64,000 bases of DNA from Shinella lacus (GTDB taxonomy: Bacteria > Pseudomonadota > Alphaproteobacteria > Rhizobiales > Rhizobiaceae), in assembly GCF_010994755.1 (NCBI RefSeq), contig NZ_WHSB02000001.1, forward strand, positions 248,001 through 312,000, read 5' to 3'. The notes below the pieces were generated by a model. That model saw only the letters and a program-made list of their open reading frames with translations. It made no database searches and was not told the DNA's origin. Shown piece after piece: positions 48,046 through 57,186 of this stretch. The position numbers and the translations under genes were made by a program. Each line of letters starts with the position of its first letter. Position 1 is the stretch's first letter.

Positions 48046-48286
48046 CGTGTTCACGCTGGTTGAGGGCGAGAACCGACGGTCTGGAAACCGCGTGGATAGG
48101 TCGAAATGTCTGTTCCCGGAGCCGCCGGTATCTGTCGCACCGTTGAAGCTGGCCCAATCTAGGCAGAGTTTTCCGCAGCGGTCTTTGCAGCGCGGGAACA
48201 ACAAATTGCGTCAGAACGCACAGTCTGCCATTTTCATTGCCGGGCAGCGGCCATGTGCATACCTTTGTTGCAAGAGGGGAAGCCGC

Positions 48287-49243
48287 ATGAAGACGAGCAT
48301 CACCACAAGCGCGACACGCGCACCGGACCGCAGCCGCCACTGGCACGAGGCCATCGCCTCGGCCTATTTTCCGCTCGACCTGCGTTTTCGCGATGCCGAC
48401 GGGTTTTCCGGCGACCTGACGACCTGGGACTTCGGCGACGTGTCGATCTCGCGCCTCACCTGCGACGCGCTGCAATATCTGCGCCTGCCGCATCATTTCC
48501 GCGCCGCGCGCGAGGAGGAATTCCTCGTCACCGTACCGGCGAAGGCGGAAGTGTTCTTTTCCCAGGGCGGCCGCGACGTCAAATGCCGGCCGGGCGGGTT
48601 CTTCCTGGAGCGCAGCAGCGAGCCCTACCAGTTCAGCCATGCGGAAGCCGCCGACATGTGGGTGCTGAAGGTCGAAGCCGATGCGCTTGGGGGCCGAATG
48701 CGCGCGCCCGACCGCTTCTGCACCTTGCAATTCGAGGCGAACAATGGCGCCGGCGGTCTCTTCACCGACATGCTGCATCTCCTGCCCGCCCGTTTCGACG
48801 GGATGACGCAGGAGGCGCGGGCGACGGTCGGCCGCCAGCTCGTCGACCTGCTCGTGCTGGCGATCAAGGCCGACGACCGGGTGCTCGCCTCGGGCAACTC
48901 AACCGTGCGCACTGCCCACCTCGCCCGCATCGAGGCCTATATCCGCGCCAATCTCCAGGATTTCCGCCTCGACCCGGACCGGATCGCGCGCGCCTGCGGC
49001 ATCTCCACCCGCTACCTTCACGAGCTGTTCCGCGACACCAACGAGACGGTGCGAAGCTGGATTCGCGACCAGAGGCTCGCCGCCTGCCGGGAGGCGCTCG
49101 AAGACCCGGACAATGTCCAGACCGCCGCCGAGATCGCCTATCGCTGGGGTTTCGGCGACCAGACCCAGTTCTCCCGCGTCTTCAAGGCACAGTTCGGCGT
49201 GCCGCCGGGAGAGTTCCGGGCCGAATGCCAGAAACGACGCTGA
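48287..49243 (+). CDS. AraC-family regulator (AraC-binding-2 type)
   Basis: This 318-residue regulator has an N-terminal domain (about 25-190) with the RYHFRAAREEEFLVT-like strand pattern of the FeaR/XylS-type group and a C-terminal AraC HTH pair (about 210-315): LDPDRIARACGISTRYLHELF and AAEIAYRWGFGDQTQFSRVFK. The start at 48287 follows AGAGGGG. It is divergent from hyuBA and is the likely activator of that operon. The 48046-48286 region between them shows no clear palindrome. Confidence 0.88.
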   Translation: MKTSITTSATRAPDRSRHWHEAIASAYFPLDLRFRDADGFSGDLTTWDFGDVSISRLTCDALQYLRLPHHFRAAREEEFLVTVPAKAEVFFSQGGRDVKCRPGGFFLERSSEPYQFSHAEAADMWVLKVEADALGGRMRAPDRFCTLQFEANNGAGGLFTDMLHLLPARFDGMTQEARATVGRQLVDLLVLAIKADDRVLASGNSTVRTAHLARIEAYIRANLQDFRLDPDRIARACGISTRYLHELFRDTNETVRSWIRDQRLAACREALEDPDNVQTAAEIAYRWGFGDQTQFSRVFKAQFGVPPGEFRAECQKRR

Positions 49244-49266
49244 AAAGGGCGAATCTCTCCGCCCTT
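49243..49266 (-). terminator. Terminator between convergent AraC and binding-protein genes
   Basis: AAGGGCG (49245-49251) and CGCCCTT (49260-49266) form a 7-bp stem with an 8-base loop. On the minus strand the stem runs into CTTTTC, so it can end the binding-protein transcript, whose stop is 24 bases away. Confidence 0.6.
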
Positions 49267-49290
49267 CCCGTTAGTTGCGGCGCTTATGTT

Positions 49291-50298
49291 TTAGAGCAGG
49301 CCGGCGGCCGTCATCAGTTCCACGACCTTCTTGCTGTCGAGCGTGGAGGCTTCGACCTTCGGTGCGTCCAGGTCCTTCAGCGGCACGAGCTTGGGATTGG
49401 CATCGCCGGCGATCGCATATTCGAAGGAATCGCCGTCGCGCAGGATCGACTGGCCGCCCTTGCCGGTGACCCATTTCAGGAAGGCCTGGGCTTCTTTCTG
49501 GTGCTTGCTGGTCTTCAGGATGCCGCCGCCGGAAATGCTGACGAAGGCGCCCGGATCCTGATTCTTGAAATAGTGCAGGACCACGTTGTTGCTGTTTTCG
49601 CCGGTCTTCGCCTGATCGCCGAACCAGTAGTAGTGGTAGATCACCGCGCCTTCGATTTCGCCGGCATTGACCGCCTTCATGGCGGTGCTGTTGCCCTTGA
49701 AGGGGGTGGCGTTTTCCTTCATGGCCGTCAGCCAGGACGCCGTTGCCTCCTCACCCTTCAACTGCAGCAGCGCGCCGACGATCGCCTGGAAATCCGCGCC
49801 GGCGGGCGATGCGCCCCAGCGGCCCTTCCAGGCCGGGTCGGCGAGATCGAGCATGGATTTCGGCAGCTTGTCCTCGGTGAGCTTCGTCTTGTCATAGGCG
49901 AAGACCGTCGAGCGCGCGGCAATGCCCGTCCACATGCCGTCGGCCGGGCGGTATTCCGCGGGAACCTGGTCGAGCGTCTCCTTATCGACCGGCGCGAAAC
50001 GCCCTTCCTGGTCGAGCAGCGCCATGGCCGGCGAGTTTTCCGTGAGAAACACATCGGCCGGCGTCAGGTCGCCTTCCTGGAGGATCAGGTTGGCGAACTC
50101 CATGTCGCTGCCCTTGCGCACGACGACCTTGATGCCCGTTTCCTCCGTGAAGGCCTCGATCCATGCCTTTCCGAGCCCTTCATGCTGGGCGTTGTAGACG
50201 ACGAGCTCCTGGAACTCCTCGGCGCGGGCACTGGAGCCCAGCCCGGTGGCCGCGAGAAGCGACAGTGCTGCGAATGTTATCCGGATCGACTTCGTCAT
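49291..50298 (-). CDS. Iron(III)-type ABC transporter, periplasmic binding protein
   Basis: This 335-residue FbpA/AfuA-like protein has a Sec signal (cut near SSARAEE, residue 26). The paired tyrosines that hold ferric ion in this family are present as YHYYW (Y223-Y224). Family segments VVYNAQHEGL and FLTENSPAM occur in the N-lobe. It should bind Fe3+ or a ferric chelate for the permease and ATPase encoded 2.3 kb away on the other strand. AAGGAG precedes the ATG at 50298. Confidence 0.88.
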   Translation of the reverse strand: MTKSIRITFAALSLLAATGLGSSARAEEFQELVVYNAQHEGLGKAWIEAFTEETGIKVVVRKGSDMEFANLILQEGDLTPADVFLTENSPAMALLDQEGRFAPVDKETLDQVPAEYRPADGMWTGIAARSTVFAYDKTKLTEDKLPKSMLDLADPAWKGRWGASPAGADFQAIVGALLQLKGEEATASWLTAMKENATPFKGNSTAMKAVNAGEIEGAVIYHYYWFGDQAKTGENSNNVVLHYFKNQDPGAFVSISGGGILKTSKHQKEAQAFLKWVTGKGGQSILRDGDSFEYAIAGDANPKLVPLKDLDAPKVEASTLDSKKVVELMTAAGLL

Positions 50299-50390
50299 GT
50301 TGTTCTCCTTCGATATGAAATTCATCGGCAGCCGCAGAAAACTGGGCAAACACACTCCACTTATAACTCCGCTGCCGGCCGGTGCCATGC

Positions 50391-50402
50391 GGACTTAAGT
50401 CC
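50391..50402. promoter_or_regulatory. Perfect palindrome before the iron-binding-protein gene
   Basis: GGACTTAAGTCC is a 12-base perfect palindrome immediately after the response-regulator stop codon and 93 bases before the binding-protein ATG. It fits a dimeric NarL/LuxR-type regulator site and may be the target of the adjacent response regulator. I saw no second copy before the permease gene. Confidence 0.45.
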
Positions 50403-51059
50403 CTATGGCCCGTTGCGGGCATTGCGCAGGAACATCGCGGCCTCGGTGCGGTTGCGCGCCCGCAGCTTTTGCAGGATGCGCGTCATGTTGTGTTTGACGG
50501 TCTTTTCCTGAAGATTCAGGTGGCGGGCGATTTCCTTGTTGCTGTTTCCCGCCGCGACGAGGCTCAGCACCTGTTCTTCGCGCGGCGTGAGGCTGGCGAG
50601 CGTCGTCGAGGGATCGCCATCGGCCAGTGCCGGCCCCTCGGAGGGCACCTTCATCTCGACGAGGATGCGCGCGGCAAGGCCGGAGGACACATAGCTCTCA
50701 CCGGCGACGACGCGCCTGACGATATCGACGAGGGTCGGCGCATCGACGCCCTTCAGCACATAGCCGCGAGCACCGATCTTGATGGCGGCGAGCAAATCAT
50801 CGCGCTCTTCGGATGCCGTCAGCACGATCACGGCGGCCGAGGGGTCGCATTGCAGAATGGAGGACAGCGCCAGATGGCCGCCGCCGGGCATCGACAGGTC
50901 GACGAGGATCGCGTCCGGCCTCTTCTCGCTGTAGAGCGCAACGGCATCCTCGGCACTGGCGCCCTCGCCGACCACGACGATATCGGCCTCGTCCTCCAGG
51001 CTTCTCACAAGCCCGTTGCGATAGATCGGATGGTCGTCGGCGATCGCTATTCTAAGCAT
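50403..51059 (-). CDS. NarL/LuxR-type response regulator
   Basis: This 218-residue response regulator has a receiver domain with D8, D9 and phospho-acceptor D54 (ILVDLSMPG), and a C-terminal LuxR HTH (about 150-212, LTPREEQVLSLVAAGNSNKEIARHL). The start overlaps the kinase gene by 8 bases, so kinase and regulator are translationally coupled. The position inside an iron-type transport locus suggests it controls that transporter. Confidence 0.93.
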   Translation of the reverse strand: MLRIAIADDHPIYRNGLVRSLEDEADIVVVGEGASAEDAVALYSEKRPDAILVDLSMPGGGHLALSSILQCDPSAAVIVLTASEERDDLLAAIKIGARGYVLKGVDAPTLVDIVRRVVAGESYVSSGLAARILVEMKVPSEGPALADGDPSTTLASLTPREEQVLSLVAAGNSNKEIARHLNLQEKTVKHNMTRILQKLRARNRTEAAMFLRNARNGP

Positions 51060-52440
51060 GGTCGGTGTCATGGGCTGGAATTTTCATGCGCACTATGGTT
51101 CCGGCGCTACCCGATTGGATTTCGAGTTGGCCACCGAGACCGGTGATCCGCTCTTCCAGACCGGTCAGGCCAAGCCCCCGGTCGTCCGGGCGTCGAACAA
51201 AGCCGATCCCATCATCCTCCACGCATATCTCGACCATGCCGCCCGCTTCCGCCACGCCCACCGAGACGCGGCTTGCCTTGGCATGGCGCGCCGCATTGCT
51301 CAAGGTTTCCTGGATGAAGCGGTAAATGCAGATCTTGGCCGCCTGCGACGCGACATGCACTGGCGCGATACGCGCCAGAACGGCGCCGCGGGAATGCGTC
51401 TCGTGCTCGCGGATCGCGCGAAGGGCGACGTCGTTACCGCTCAGCATCTCAAGTTCGGGCAGCGTGAGGCCACGGCAGATGTTGCGGATATCCTCGATTG
51501 CGGCGTTGATGGATTGCTGGACGCGCAAGGCATCGTCATCGCGTGCTCGTCCGGTGCTGATCGCTTCGAGCCGAAGCGCCGCGAAGCCGAGCAACTGCGT
51601 CGGGCCGTCATGCAGCTCGGCCGAAATCCGCCGCAGATATTGTTCGTTCAGGGCAGCGGCGCGCTGGTTGGCCCTGTCCGCCCGCAAGCGCAGCGAGCGG
51701 TTGACGGCAAGCATGCGCGAGAGCTCCACGACCTGCTCGTCGAGCGAGCGCCGCTGCGTCTTGATCCGGTGGTTGCCACGCGCGACGATGCCGAAGAGCA
51801 GGACCAACATGCCGGCCGTCACGGCCGCGACGACAAGCCAGCTCTGCATGCGCACCGTGTTGAGATCGGCCCGCAGCTCGTCAGCCTTCTCATAAAATTC
51901 CGCGACGGCGACGACCTCGCCGGACCAGGCCTCGCGGATGGGGCTGTAGATTTCCAGCATCGCAATCCGGCTCTCCCGCTCTATGCGGTTTTCGTCGGAA
52001 TGCAGGTGGTCGAATTCGGCATGTACGGTTCCGGCCGACGCGGAAGCGAGCTTTGGCGACACCTCGAAGCGCTTTCCGATCAGGCTCGGTTCGCTGCTGA
52101 AGATGATGGTGCCGTCCGTCCGCCAGAGCTTGAAGGAGAACAGCCGCGTGCTGAGCGCGCCCTGTTGCAACGTCTCGGTCAGCGTTTTTCGCGCGCCCTC
52201 GCTCAGCGTTTCGGCGGAGGTCAGCTCCGAGGTCAGCGGCGCGATGATGCTGTCGACGTAAAGCGCCGTCACTGACCCGGCATTGCGCACCGCCTCCCGC
52301 TCGATGCGGCTCGTCACCCACAGGCCGATCAGCACCATGCCAACGACCAGCACGGCCGCACCGGCAACGGCGAACTGCCAGGCGAGGCTGAGGCGCGAAA
52401 ACAGCGGGCCTTCGATTCTATCGGCGTGGGACAGGGTCAT
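51052..52440 (-). CDS. Membrane sensor histidine kinase (HisKA_3 type)
   Basis: This 462-residue sensor kinase has two membrane helices (about 22-44 and 200-220) around a 155-residue periplasmic sensor. The phospho-acceptor is H277 in the HisKA_3 box (ELHDGPTQLL), and a C-terminal HATPase_c has NAARHAKA (N-box) and DDGIGF. Such kinases pair with NarL-type regulators, as here. The periplasmic sensor domain lies beside a ferric-type transport system and may detect iron or its chelate. Confidence 0.92.
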   Translation of the reverse strand: MTLSHADRIEGPLFSRLSLAWQFAVAGAAVLVVGMVLIGLWVTSRIEREAVRNAGSVTALYVDSIIAPLTSELTSAETLSEGARKTLTETLQQGALSTRLFSFKLWRTDGTIIFSSEPSLIGKRFEVSPKLASASAGTVHAEFDHLHSDENRIERESRIAMLEIYSPIREAWSGEVVAVAEFYEKADELRADLNTVRMQSWLVVAAVTAGMLVLLFGIVARGNHRIKTQRRSLDEQVVELSRMLAVNRSLRLRADRANQRAAALNEQYLRRISAELHDGPTQLLGFAALRLEAISTGRARDDDALRVQQSINAAIEDIRNICRGLTLPELEMLSGNDVALRAIREHETHSRGAVLARIAPVHVASQAAKICIYRFIQETLSNAARHAKASRVSVGVAEAGGMVEICVEDDGIGFVRRPDDRGLGLTGLEERITGLGGQLEIQSGSAGTIVRMKIPAHDTDHA

Positions 52441-52559
52441 CCCATGACGATAGAGTTTTGCCCCCCGGCCCTCAATTGCAAACCATTGCCTTTTTCTCAA
52501 GAAATCCTTACGGCAGGGTCGGGTGACCGTTCCAGCGGCCGTCCGACCTTTCTCACGGC

Positions 52560-54155
52560 ATGAAGGCATGGGCCTTGTTGCAGGATAGTACAGCAGAAGC
52601 GTTCAACGGGGCGTGGCCGGCGCGAAAGCGGGCGACCGCCTTGCTTCCGCGTGTGCCGGTGGTCGCCCTTGCCACGCTCGTCGCGCTGTTCAGCCTTGTG
52701 CCGCTCGGCTTCATCGCCTGGGTGACCTACGATGTCGGTTGGGAAACGGTGAAGACCCTGGTCTTCCGCCCGCGCATCGGCGAGCTGATTCTGAGCACGG
52801 TCTATTTGGAAGTCATCACCATTCCGCTGTCGATCGCGCTCGCGGTCGGGCTCGCCTGGCTGACGGAGCGCACCGACATTCCCGGTGCGCGGCTCTGGGC
52901 GTGGCTGGCGATTACCCCGCTCGCCGTTCCGGCCTTCGTGCACAGCTATGCGTGGGTCAGCCTCGTGCCGAGCATGCGCGGGCTTTCAGGCGGCGTCTTC
53001 GTTGCCGTTCTCGCCTATTACCCTTTTCTCTACCTGCCGGTGGCGGCAGCGCTTAGGCGACTTGATCCAGCAGTGGAGGATGCCGCCGCCTCGCTCGGCC
53101 TCGCGCCCGTTGCGGTGTTTTTCCGCGTGGTGTTGCCGCAGCTTCGCCTCGCCATCTGCGGCGGTTCGCTGCTGATTGGCCTGCATCTGCTGTCGGAATA
53201 CGGTCTCTTCGCGATGATCCGCTTCGACACGCTGGCCACCGCGATCGTCGACCAGTTCCAGTCCTCCTATAACAGCCCCGCCGCCAACATGATCGGCGGC
53301 GTGCTGGTCACCTGCTGCCTCTTCCTGCTGGCGCTGGAAGTGCTGGTGCGTGGCAACGAGCGTTACGCGCGTGTTGGTGCCGGTGCCGCACGGCCGGTCG
53401 ACCGGCGTCGGCTCGGGCGCCTTGCGCTGCCGGCCCTTCTTGTGCCGGCCGGGCTTGCCCTCCTCACCCTTGGCGTGCCGCTGCTCACACTCGGCCGCTG
53501 GCTGTGGATCGGCGGCCTCGATATCTGGAACAACGAGGTGACGGGTGCGGTGGCGCAGACCATCGTGCTGGCGCTTGCCGGTGGCATCCTCGCGACCATC
53601 GCCGCCGTGCCGATGGCCTGGCTTTCGGTGCGCGCCCCCGGCCGGCTGCAACGGCTGCTCGAAGCCTGCCATTATTATGTCGGCTCGCTGCCGGGCGTGG
53701 TGGTGGCGTTGGCGCTGGTGTCGATCACCGTTCGCTTCCTGCTGCCGCTCTACCAGACATTCGCGATGCTACTCGCTGGCTACGTGCTGATGTTCTTGCC
53801 GCGTGCGATGGTGGGGCTTCGCGCCAGCATCGCGCAGGCGCCGGTGGAGCTGGAGCGCGCGGCGATGGCGCTCGGGCGCACGCCCGCCCAGGCGCTGCGC
53901 CAGATCACCCTGCGCCTCGCCGCCCCCGGTGCCGCCGCCGGCGTCGCCCTCGTGGCGCTCGGCATCACCAATGAACTGACAGCCACCCTGATGCTGGCGC
54001 CGAATGGCGTCGAGACGCTCGCCACCCGCTTCTGGTCGCTGACGAGCGAGATCGACTATGTCGCCGCAGCACCTTACGCGGTGATGATGGTGGTCCTGTC
54101 GCTGCCGCTTACCCTTCTTCTCCATGCCCAATCGAAACGGACGGCCGGACAATGA
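52560..54155 (+). CDS. Iron(III)-type ABC transporter, permease (two fused modules)
   Basis: This 531-residue FbpB/AfuB-type permease has two six-helix halves. Each has an EAA-like loop: [21 protein letters not shown] near residue 178 and [20 protein letters not shown] near residue 438. It is the membrane channel for the binding protein on the other strand. It starts 119 bases from the divergent kinase gene and overlaps the ATPase gene by 4. Confidence 0.9.
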   Translation: MKAWALLQDSTAEAFNGAWPARKRATALLPRVPVVALATLVALFSLVPLGFIAWVTYDVGWETVKTLVFRPRIGELILSTVYLEVITIPLSIALAVGLAWLTERTDIPGARLWAWLAITPLAVPAFVHSYAWVSLVPSMRGLSGGVFVAVLAYYPFLYLPVAAALRRLDPAVEDAAASLGLAPVAVFFRVVLPQLRLAICGGSLLIGLHLLSEYGLFAMIRFDTLATAIVDQFQSSYNSPAANMIGGVLVTCCLFLLALEVLVRGNERYARVGAGAARPVDRRRLGRLALPALLVPAGLALLTLGVPLLTLGRWLWIGGLDIWNNEVTGAVAQTIVLALAGGILATIAAVPMAWLSVRAPGRLQRLLEACHYYVGSLPGVVVALALVSITVRFLLPLYQTFAMLLAGYVLMFLPRAMVGLRASIAQAPVELERAAMALGRTPAQALRQITLRLAAPGAAAGVALVALGITNELTATLMLAPNGVETLATRFWSLTSEIDYVAAAPYAVMMVVLSLPLTLLLHAQSKRTAGQ

Positions 54156-55186
54156 CGCTGCTCGACCTCGAAACCGTCAGCAAGCGCTATGGTCCCGTGC
54201 GCGCGCTCGATGCGGTCAGCCTTTCCGTTCCACCCGGCAGCCGCACGGCGGTGGTCGGCCCGTCCGGATCGGGCAAGACGACGCTCCTGCGCATCATCGC
54301 CGGCTTCGAGTTTCCCGATTCCGGTCGGCTCAGCCTCGACGGCGCGCTGCTTGCCGACGGACCGGCGGGCGTGCCGGCGCACAAACGCGGCATCGGCATC
54401 GTCTCGCAGGATGGCGCGCTGTTTCCGCATCTGAGCGTCGCCGACAACATCGCCTTCGGCTTCGAGCGCGGTGCCCCGGACCGGGCAAGCCGAATCGCCG
54501 AACTGATGGAAATGGTGGAACTCGACGGCGCCATGGCGACCCGCCGGCCGCACCAGCTTTCCGGCGGCCAGCAGCAACGCGTAGCGCTGGCCCGCGCGCT
54601 CGGCCGCCGGCCGCGGCTGATGCTGCTCGACGAACCCTTCTCCGCGCTCGATACGGGCCTGCGTGAAAACATGCGCAAGGCGGTCGCGCGCGTGCTGCAA
54701 AATGCCGGCATCACCGCAATTCTCGTCACCCATGACCAGGCGGAGGCGCTGTCCTTCGCCGACCAGGTCGCGGTGCTGCGCGAGGGGCGGCTGGTTCAGG
54801 CGGGCTCGCCGCAAATGCTTTACCAGCATCCGCGCGATCGGGAGACGGCGCTGTTTCTTGGCGATGCCGTGCTGCTGCCGGCGATCGTGCGCAACGGTTT
54901 CGCGGACTGCGCGCTCGGGCGCGTGGCGGTCGAAAGCGACCATGCGGGCAAAGCGGAAATCATGCTGCGGCCCGAACAGATCCGCGTCGTCGTCGATGCC
55001 GCCGCACCGCAGAATGGCGGGCGCGTGGTGGATGTGCAGTTCGGTGGCGCCATCTGCACCGTGGCCGTGGCGCTGGCGGACGTCGCCCTGCCGCCGATCC
55101 TGATCAAGACCTCCAGCGTCGCGCTGCCCGCAGCCGGCAATCTCGTGCGCCTCGACGTCACCGGCAAGGCCCACGTCTTCGGCTAA
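54152..55186 (+). CDS. Iron(III)-type ABC transporter, ATPase
   Basis: This 344-residue ATPase has Walker [10 protein letters not shown] (about 37-45), Q-loop [17 protein letters not shown], signature LSGGQQQR and Walker [14 protein letters not shown]-terminal TOBE-like domain (about 240-340) follows, as in FbpC/PotA relatives. The polyamine/iron CUT1-like ATPases are hard to separate by sequence; the YY pair of the binding protein favours ferric iron. It overlaps the convergent LysR gene by 4 bases. Confidence 0.9.
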   Translation: MTLLDLETVSKRYGPVRALDAVSLSVPPGSRTAVVGPSGSGKTTLLRIIAGFEFPDSGRLSLDGALLADGPAGVPAHKRGIGIVSQDGALFPHLSVADNIAFGFERGAPDRASRIAELMEMVELDGAMATRRPHQLSGGQQQRVALARALGRRPRLMLLDEPFSALDTGLRENMRKAVARVLQNAGITAILVTHDQAEALSFADQVAVLREGRLVQAGSPQMLYQHPRDRETALFLGDAVLLPAIVRNGFADCALGRVAVESDHAGKAEIMLRPEQIRVVVDAAAPQNGGRVVDVQFGGAICTVAVALADVALPPILIKTSSVALPAAGNLVRLDVTGKAHVFG

Positions 55187-56067
55187 GCGCCCTCGGCCAG
55201 CCCTTCGAGCCAGCGCCAGGTATCCCGCACATCGGCGTCCCTGAGCCGCCCCTCGCTGGAAAGCGCATACCAGGCGCGCGGTGAGCCGATGACGGCCATG
55301 AAGGGCTGAACCAGCGTGCCAGCGGCGATGGCCGCTTCGGCAAGCAGGGCGCTGGCAAGCGCCACGCCCTGGCCAAGCTCCGCCGCCGCCAAAGCGATAT
55401 CGCTGTCGCTGAAATTAGCGCCCTTCCAGACCGTTGCCGTCTCGATGCCCATATGCCCCAGCCAATCGGTCCAGCCGACGGGGCCCTCGTCATGGATCAG
55501 CGGCGCCCGCAGCAGGTCGGCGGGCTGGGTCAGCGTGGCCGTGAGCGCCGGTGCTGCGACCGGGGAAACACGATCGCGGGCGATCAGCAGGCTTTCGCAG
55601 CCCGCCGGCGGCTCGTGGGCGTGGATGATGGCGATATCGACTTCCATCGTCTCGAAATCGACCGGCACCCCGCTGGTGTCGAGCCAGGGCTCGCAGGCGG
55701 GTGCCGCAGCCTTTAGCGCCGGGAGGCGCGGCAGAAGCCAGCGCCGCGAAAAATCCCGTGGCGCATAGATCACGACGCTGCCGGGCTTGCGATAAGGCTC
55801 CAGGCGCCGATAGCCCTCCTCCATCAACTCCAGGCAACGCCGCACCGTGCGGTGATAGTCGCGCCCGGCATCCGTGAGGCGCACCTCCCGGCCGATGCGC
55901 AGGAACAGCGGCTGCCCGATCTGGCCTTCGAGAAGGCGCATCTGATGGCTGATGGCCGATTGCGTGAGGCCGACCTCTTCCGCCGCGCGGCTGAAACTTT
56001 CCAGCCGCGCCGCCGCTTCGAAACCCTTCAGGAACTGGGTCGGGGGGATATGCCGGAATTTCAGCAT
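55183..56067 (-). CDS. LysR-family regulator, GcvA type
   Basis: This 294-residue LTTR resembles GcvA/AmpR: PPTQFLKGFEAAARLESFSRAAEEVGLTQSAISHQMRLLE at the N-terminus is the winged HTH. A type II effector domain follows. It is divergent from the agmatine deiminase genes with a 96-base shared region and is their likely regulator, perhaps responding to agmatine or a polyamine. That link is inference from position. Confidence 0.9.
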   Translation of the reverse strand: MLKFRHIPPTQFLKGFEAAARLESFSRAAEEVGLTQSAISHQMRLLEGQIGQPLFLRIGREVRLTDAGRDYHRTVRRCLELMEEGYRRLEPYRKPGSVVIYAPRDFSRRWLLPRLPALKAAAPACEPWLDTSGVPVDFETMEVDIAIIHAHEPPAGCESLLIARDRVSPVAAPALTATLTQPADLLRAPLIHDEGPVGWTDWLGHMGIETATVWKGANFSDSDIALAAAELGQGVALASALLAEAAIAAGTLVQPFMAVIGSPRAWYALSSEGRLRDADVRDTWRWLEGLAEGA

Positions 56068-56109
56068 CCATGAATTCCATTCACTATCAGCAGGAATGCT
56101 TCTCGTTTG

Positions 56110-56133
56110 TATCGGGCCTCTGTCGCCCCGATA
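56110..56133. promoter_or_regulatory. Inverted repeat between LysR and agmatine deiminase genes
   Basis: TATCGGG (56110-56116) and CCCGATA (56127-56133) are perfect inverted arms with a 10-base gap. The size fits a LysR-type recognition or activation site. It lies 30 bases before the aguA ATG. Confidence 0.45.
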
Positions 56134-56163
56134 ATGAGCGCCATAGATGAATAGGAGTCAATC

Positions 56164-57186
56164 ATGGATACGAAAGCATGGCCGGACACGGCGGTGAAAC
56201 TGCGCCGGCCGGGTGAGTTCGAGCCCCATGCCAAGACCTGGATGGCCTGGCCGCACCGGCAGGACCTCTATGGCGATCGCCTGCCGGCAATGCAGCAGGC
56301 CTATGCCGATGTCGCCCGCGCCATTGCGGATTTCGAGCACGTCAGCATGGTGGCCCACCCCGATCATGCCGACGGCGCCCGTGCCCATCTCGGCCAAGGC
56401 ATCGACGTCGTCGCCCTGCCGATCGACGATTGCTGGATCCGCGATTCCGGCCCGACCTTCCTCAAGCGCAGCGATGGCGGCCTCGCCGGCGTGTCCTGGC
56501 GTTTTAACGCCTGGGGCCGCAAACACGAGCCCTTCGACGCCGACGATGCGTTGGCCGGCAATGTTCTGGCGCATGAAGGTGCGGAAATCCTGCGCTCCTT
56601 CCTGTTCTGCGAGGGCGGCTCGCTTGCCTGCGACGGCGAAGGCACGCTGATTGCGACCGAAACGAGCCTTCTTCACCCCAACCGCAATCCCGGCCTCTCA
56701 AAAGCCTGGGTGGAGCAGGAATTGCTGCGCATGCTCGGCCTGAAAAAGGTCGTCTGGCTGCCGGGCGATCCGCTCGACCTGGAGACCGACGGCCATGTCG
56801 ACGGCATGTGCTGCTTCGTGAAACCCGGGGTCGTGATGTTCGAATACAATCCCGACCCGGCCGACCTGCACGGCCGCATCCTTGCCGACAACCTCGCAGC
56901 CCTCAACAGCCAGACGGACGCGCGCGGCCGCCGCTTCGAGGTGATCCCCATTCCGGAGGCCTATGACGTCGAGGCGACCAGCGAGGTTTTTGCCCGCTCC
57001 TACATCAATTTCGCACTGACCAATGGCGGCGTCGTGATGCCGACCTTCGGCCGCCCCTCCGGCGAGGAGGCCAAGGCGGCCGTCGCCCGCGCTTTTCCGG
57101 AGCGGCGCATCGTCACCGTCGACGTCGGGGCCGTGGTTCCTGCCGGCGGGGCGATCCATTGCATCACGCAGGAACAGCCGTTGTGA
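56164..57186 (+). CDS. aguA: Agmatine deiminase
   Basis: This 340-residue enzyme hydrolyses agmatine to N-carbamoylputrescine and ammonia. The family blocks are all visible: FEPHAKTWMAWP at the start, DDCWIRDSGP (substrate Asp), TDGHVDGM (catalytic His) and GGAIHCITQEQP with nucleophile Cys333. There is no signal peptide. AGGAGT precedes the ATG. It is the first gene of a set that continues with a paralogue, aguB and a polyamine-binding protein. Confidence 0.95.
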   Translation: MDTKAWPDTAVKLRRPGEFEPHAKTWMAWPHRQDLYGDRLPAMQQAYADVARAIADFEHVSMVAHPDHADGARAHLGQGIDVVALPIDDCWIRDSGPTFLKRSDGGLAGVSWRFNAWGRKHEPFDADDALAGNVLAHEGAEILRSFLFCEGGSLACDGEGTLIATETSLLHPNRNPGLSKAWVEQELLRMLGLKKVVWLPGDPLDLETDGHVDGMCCFVKPGVVMFEYNPDPADLHGRILADNLAALNSQTDARGRRFEVIPIPEAYDVEATSEVFARSYINFALTNGGVVMPTFGRPSGEEAKAAVARAFPERRIVTVDVGAVVPAGGAIHCITQEQPL

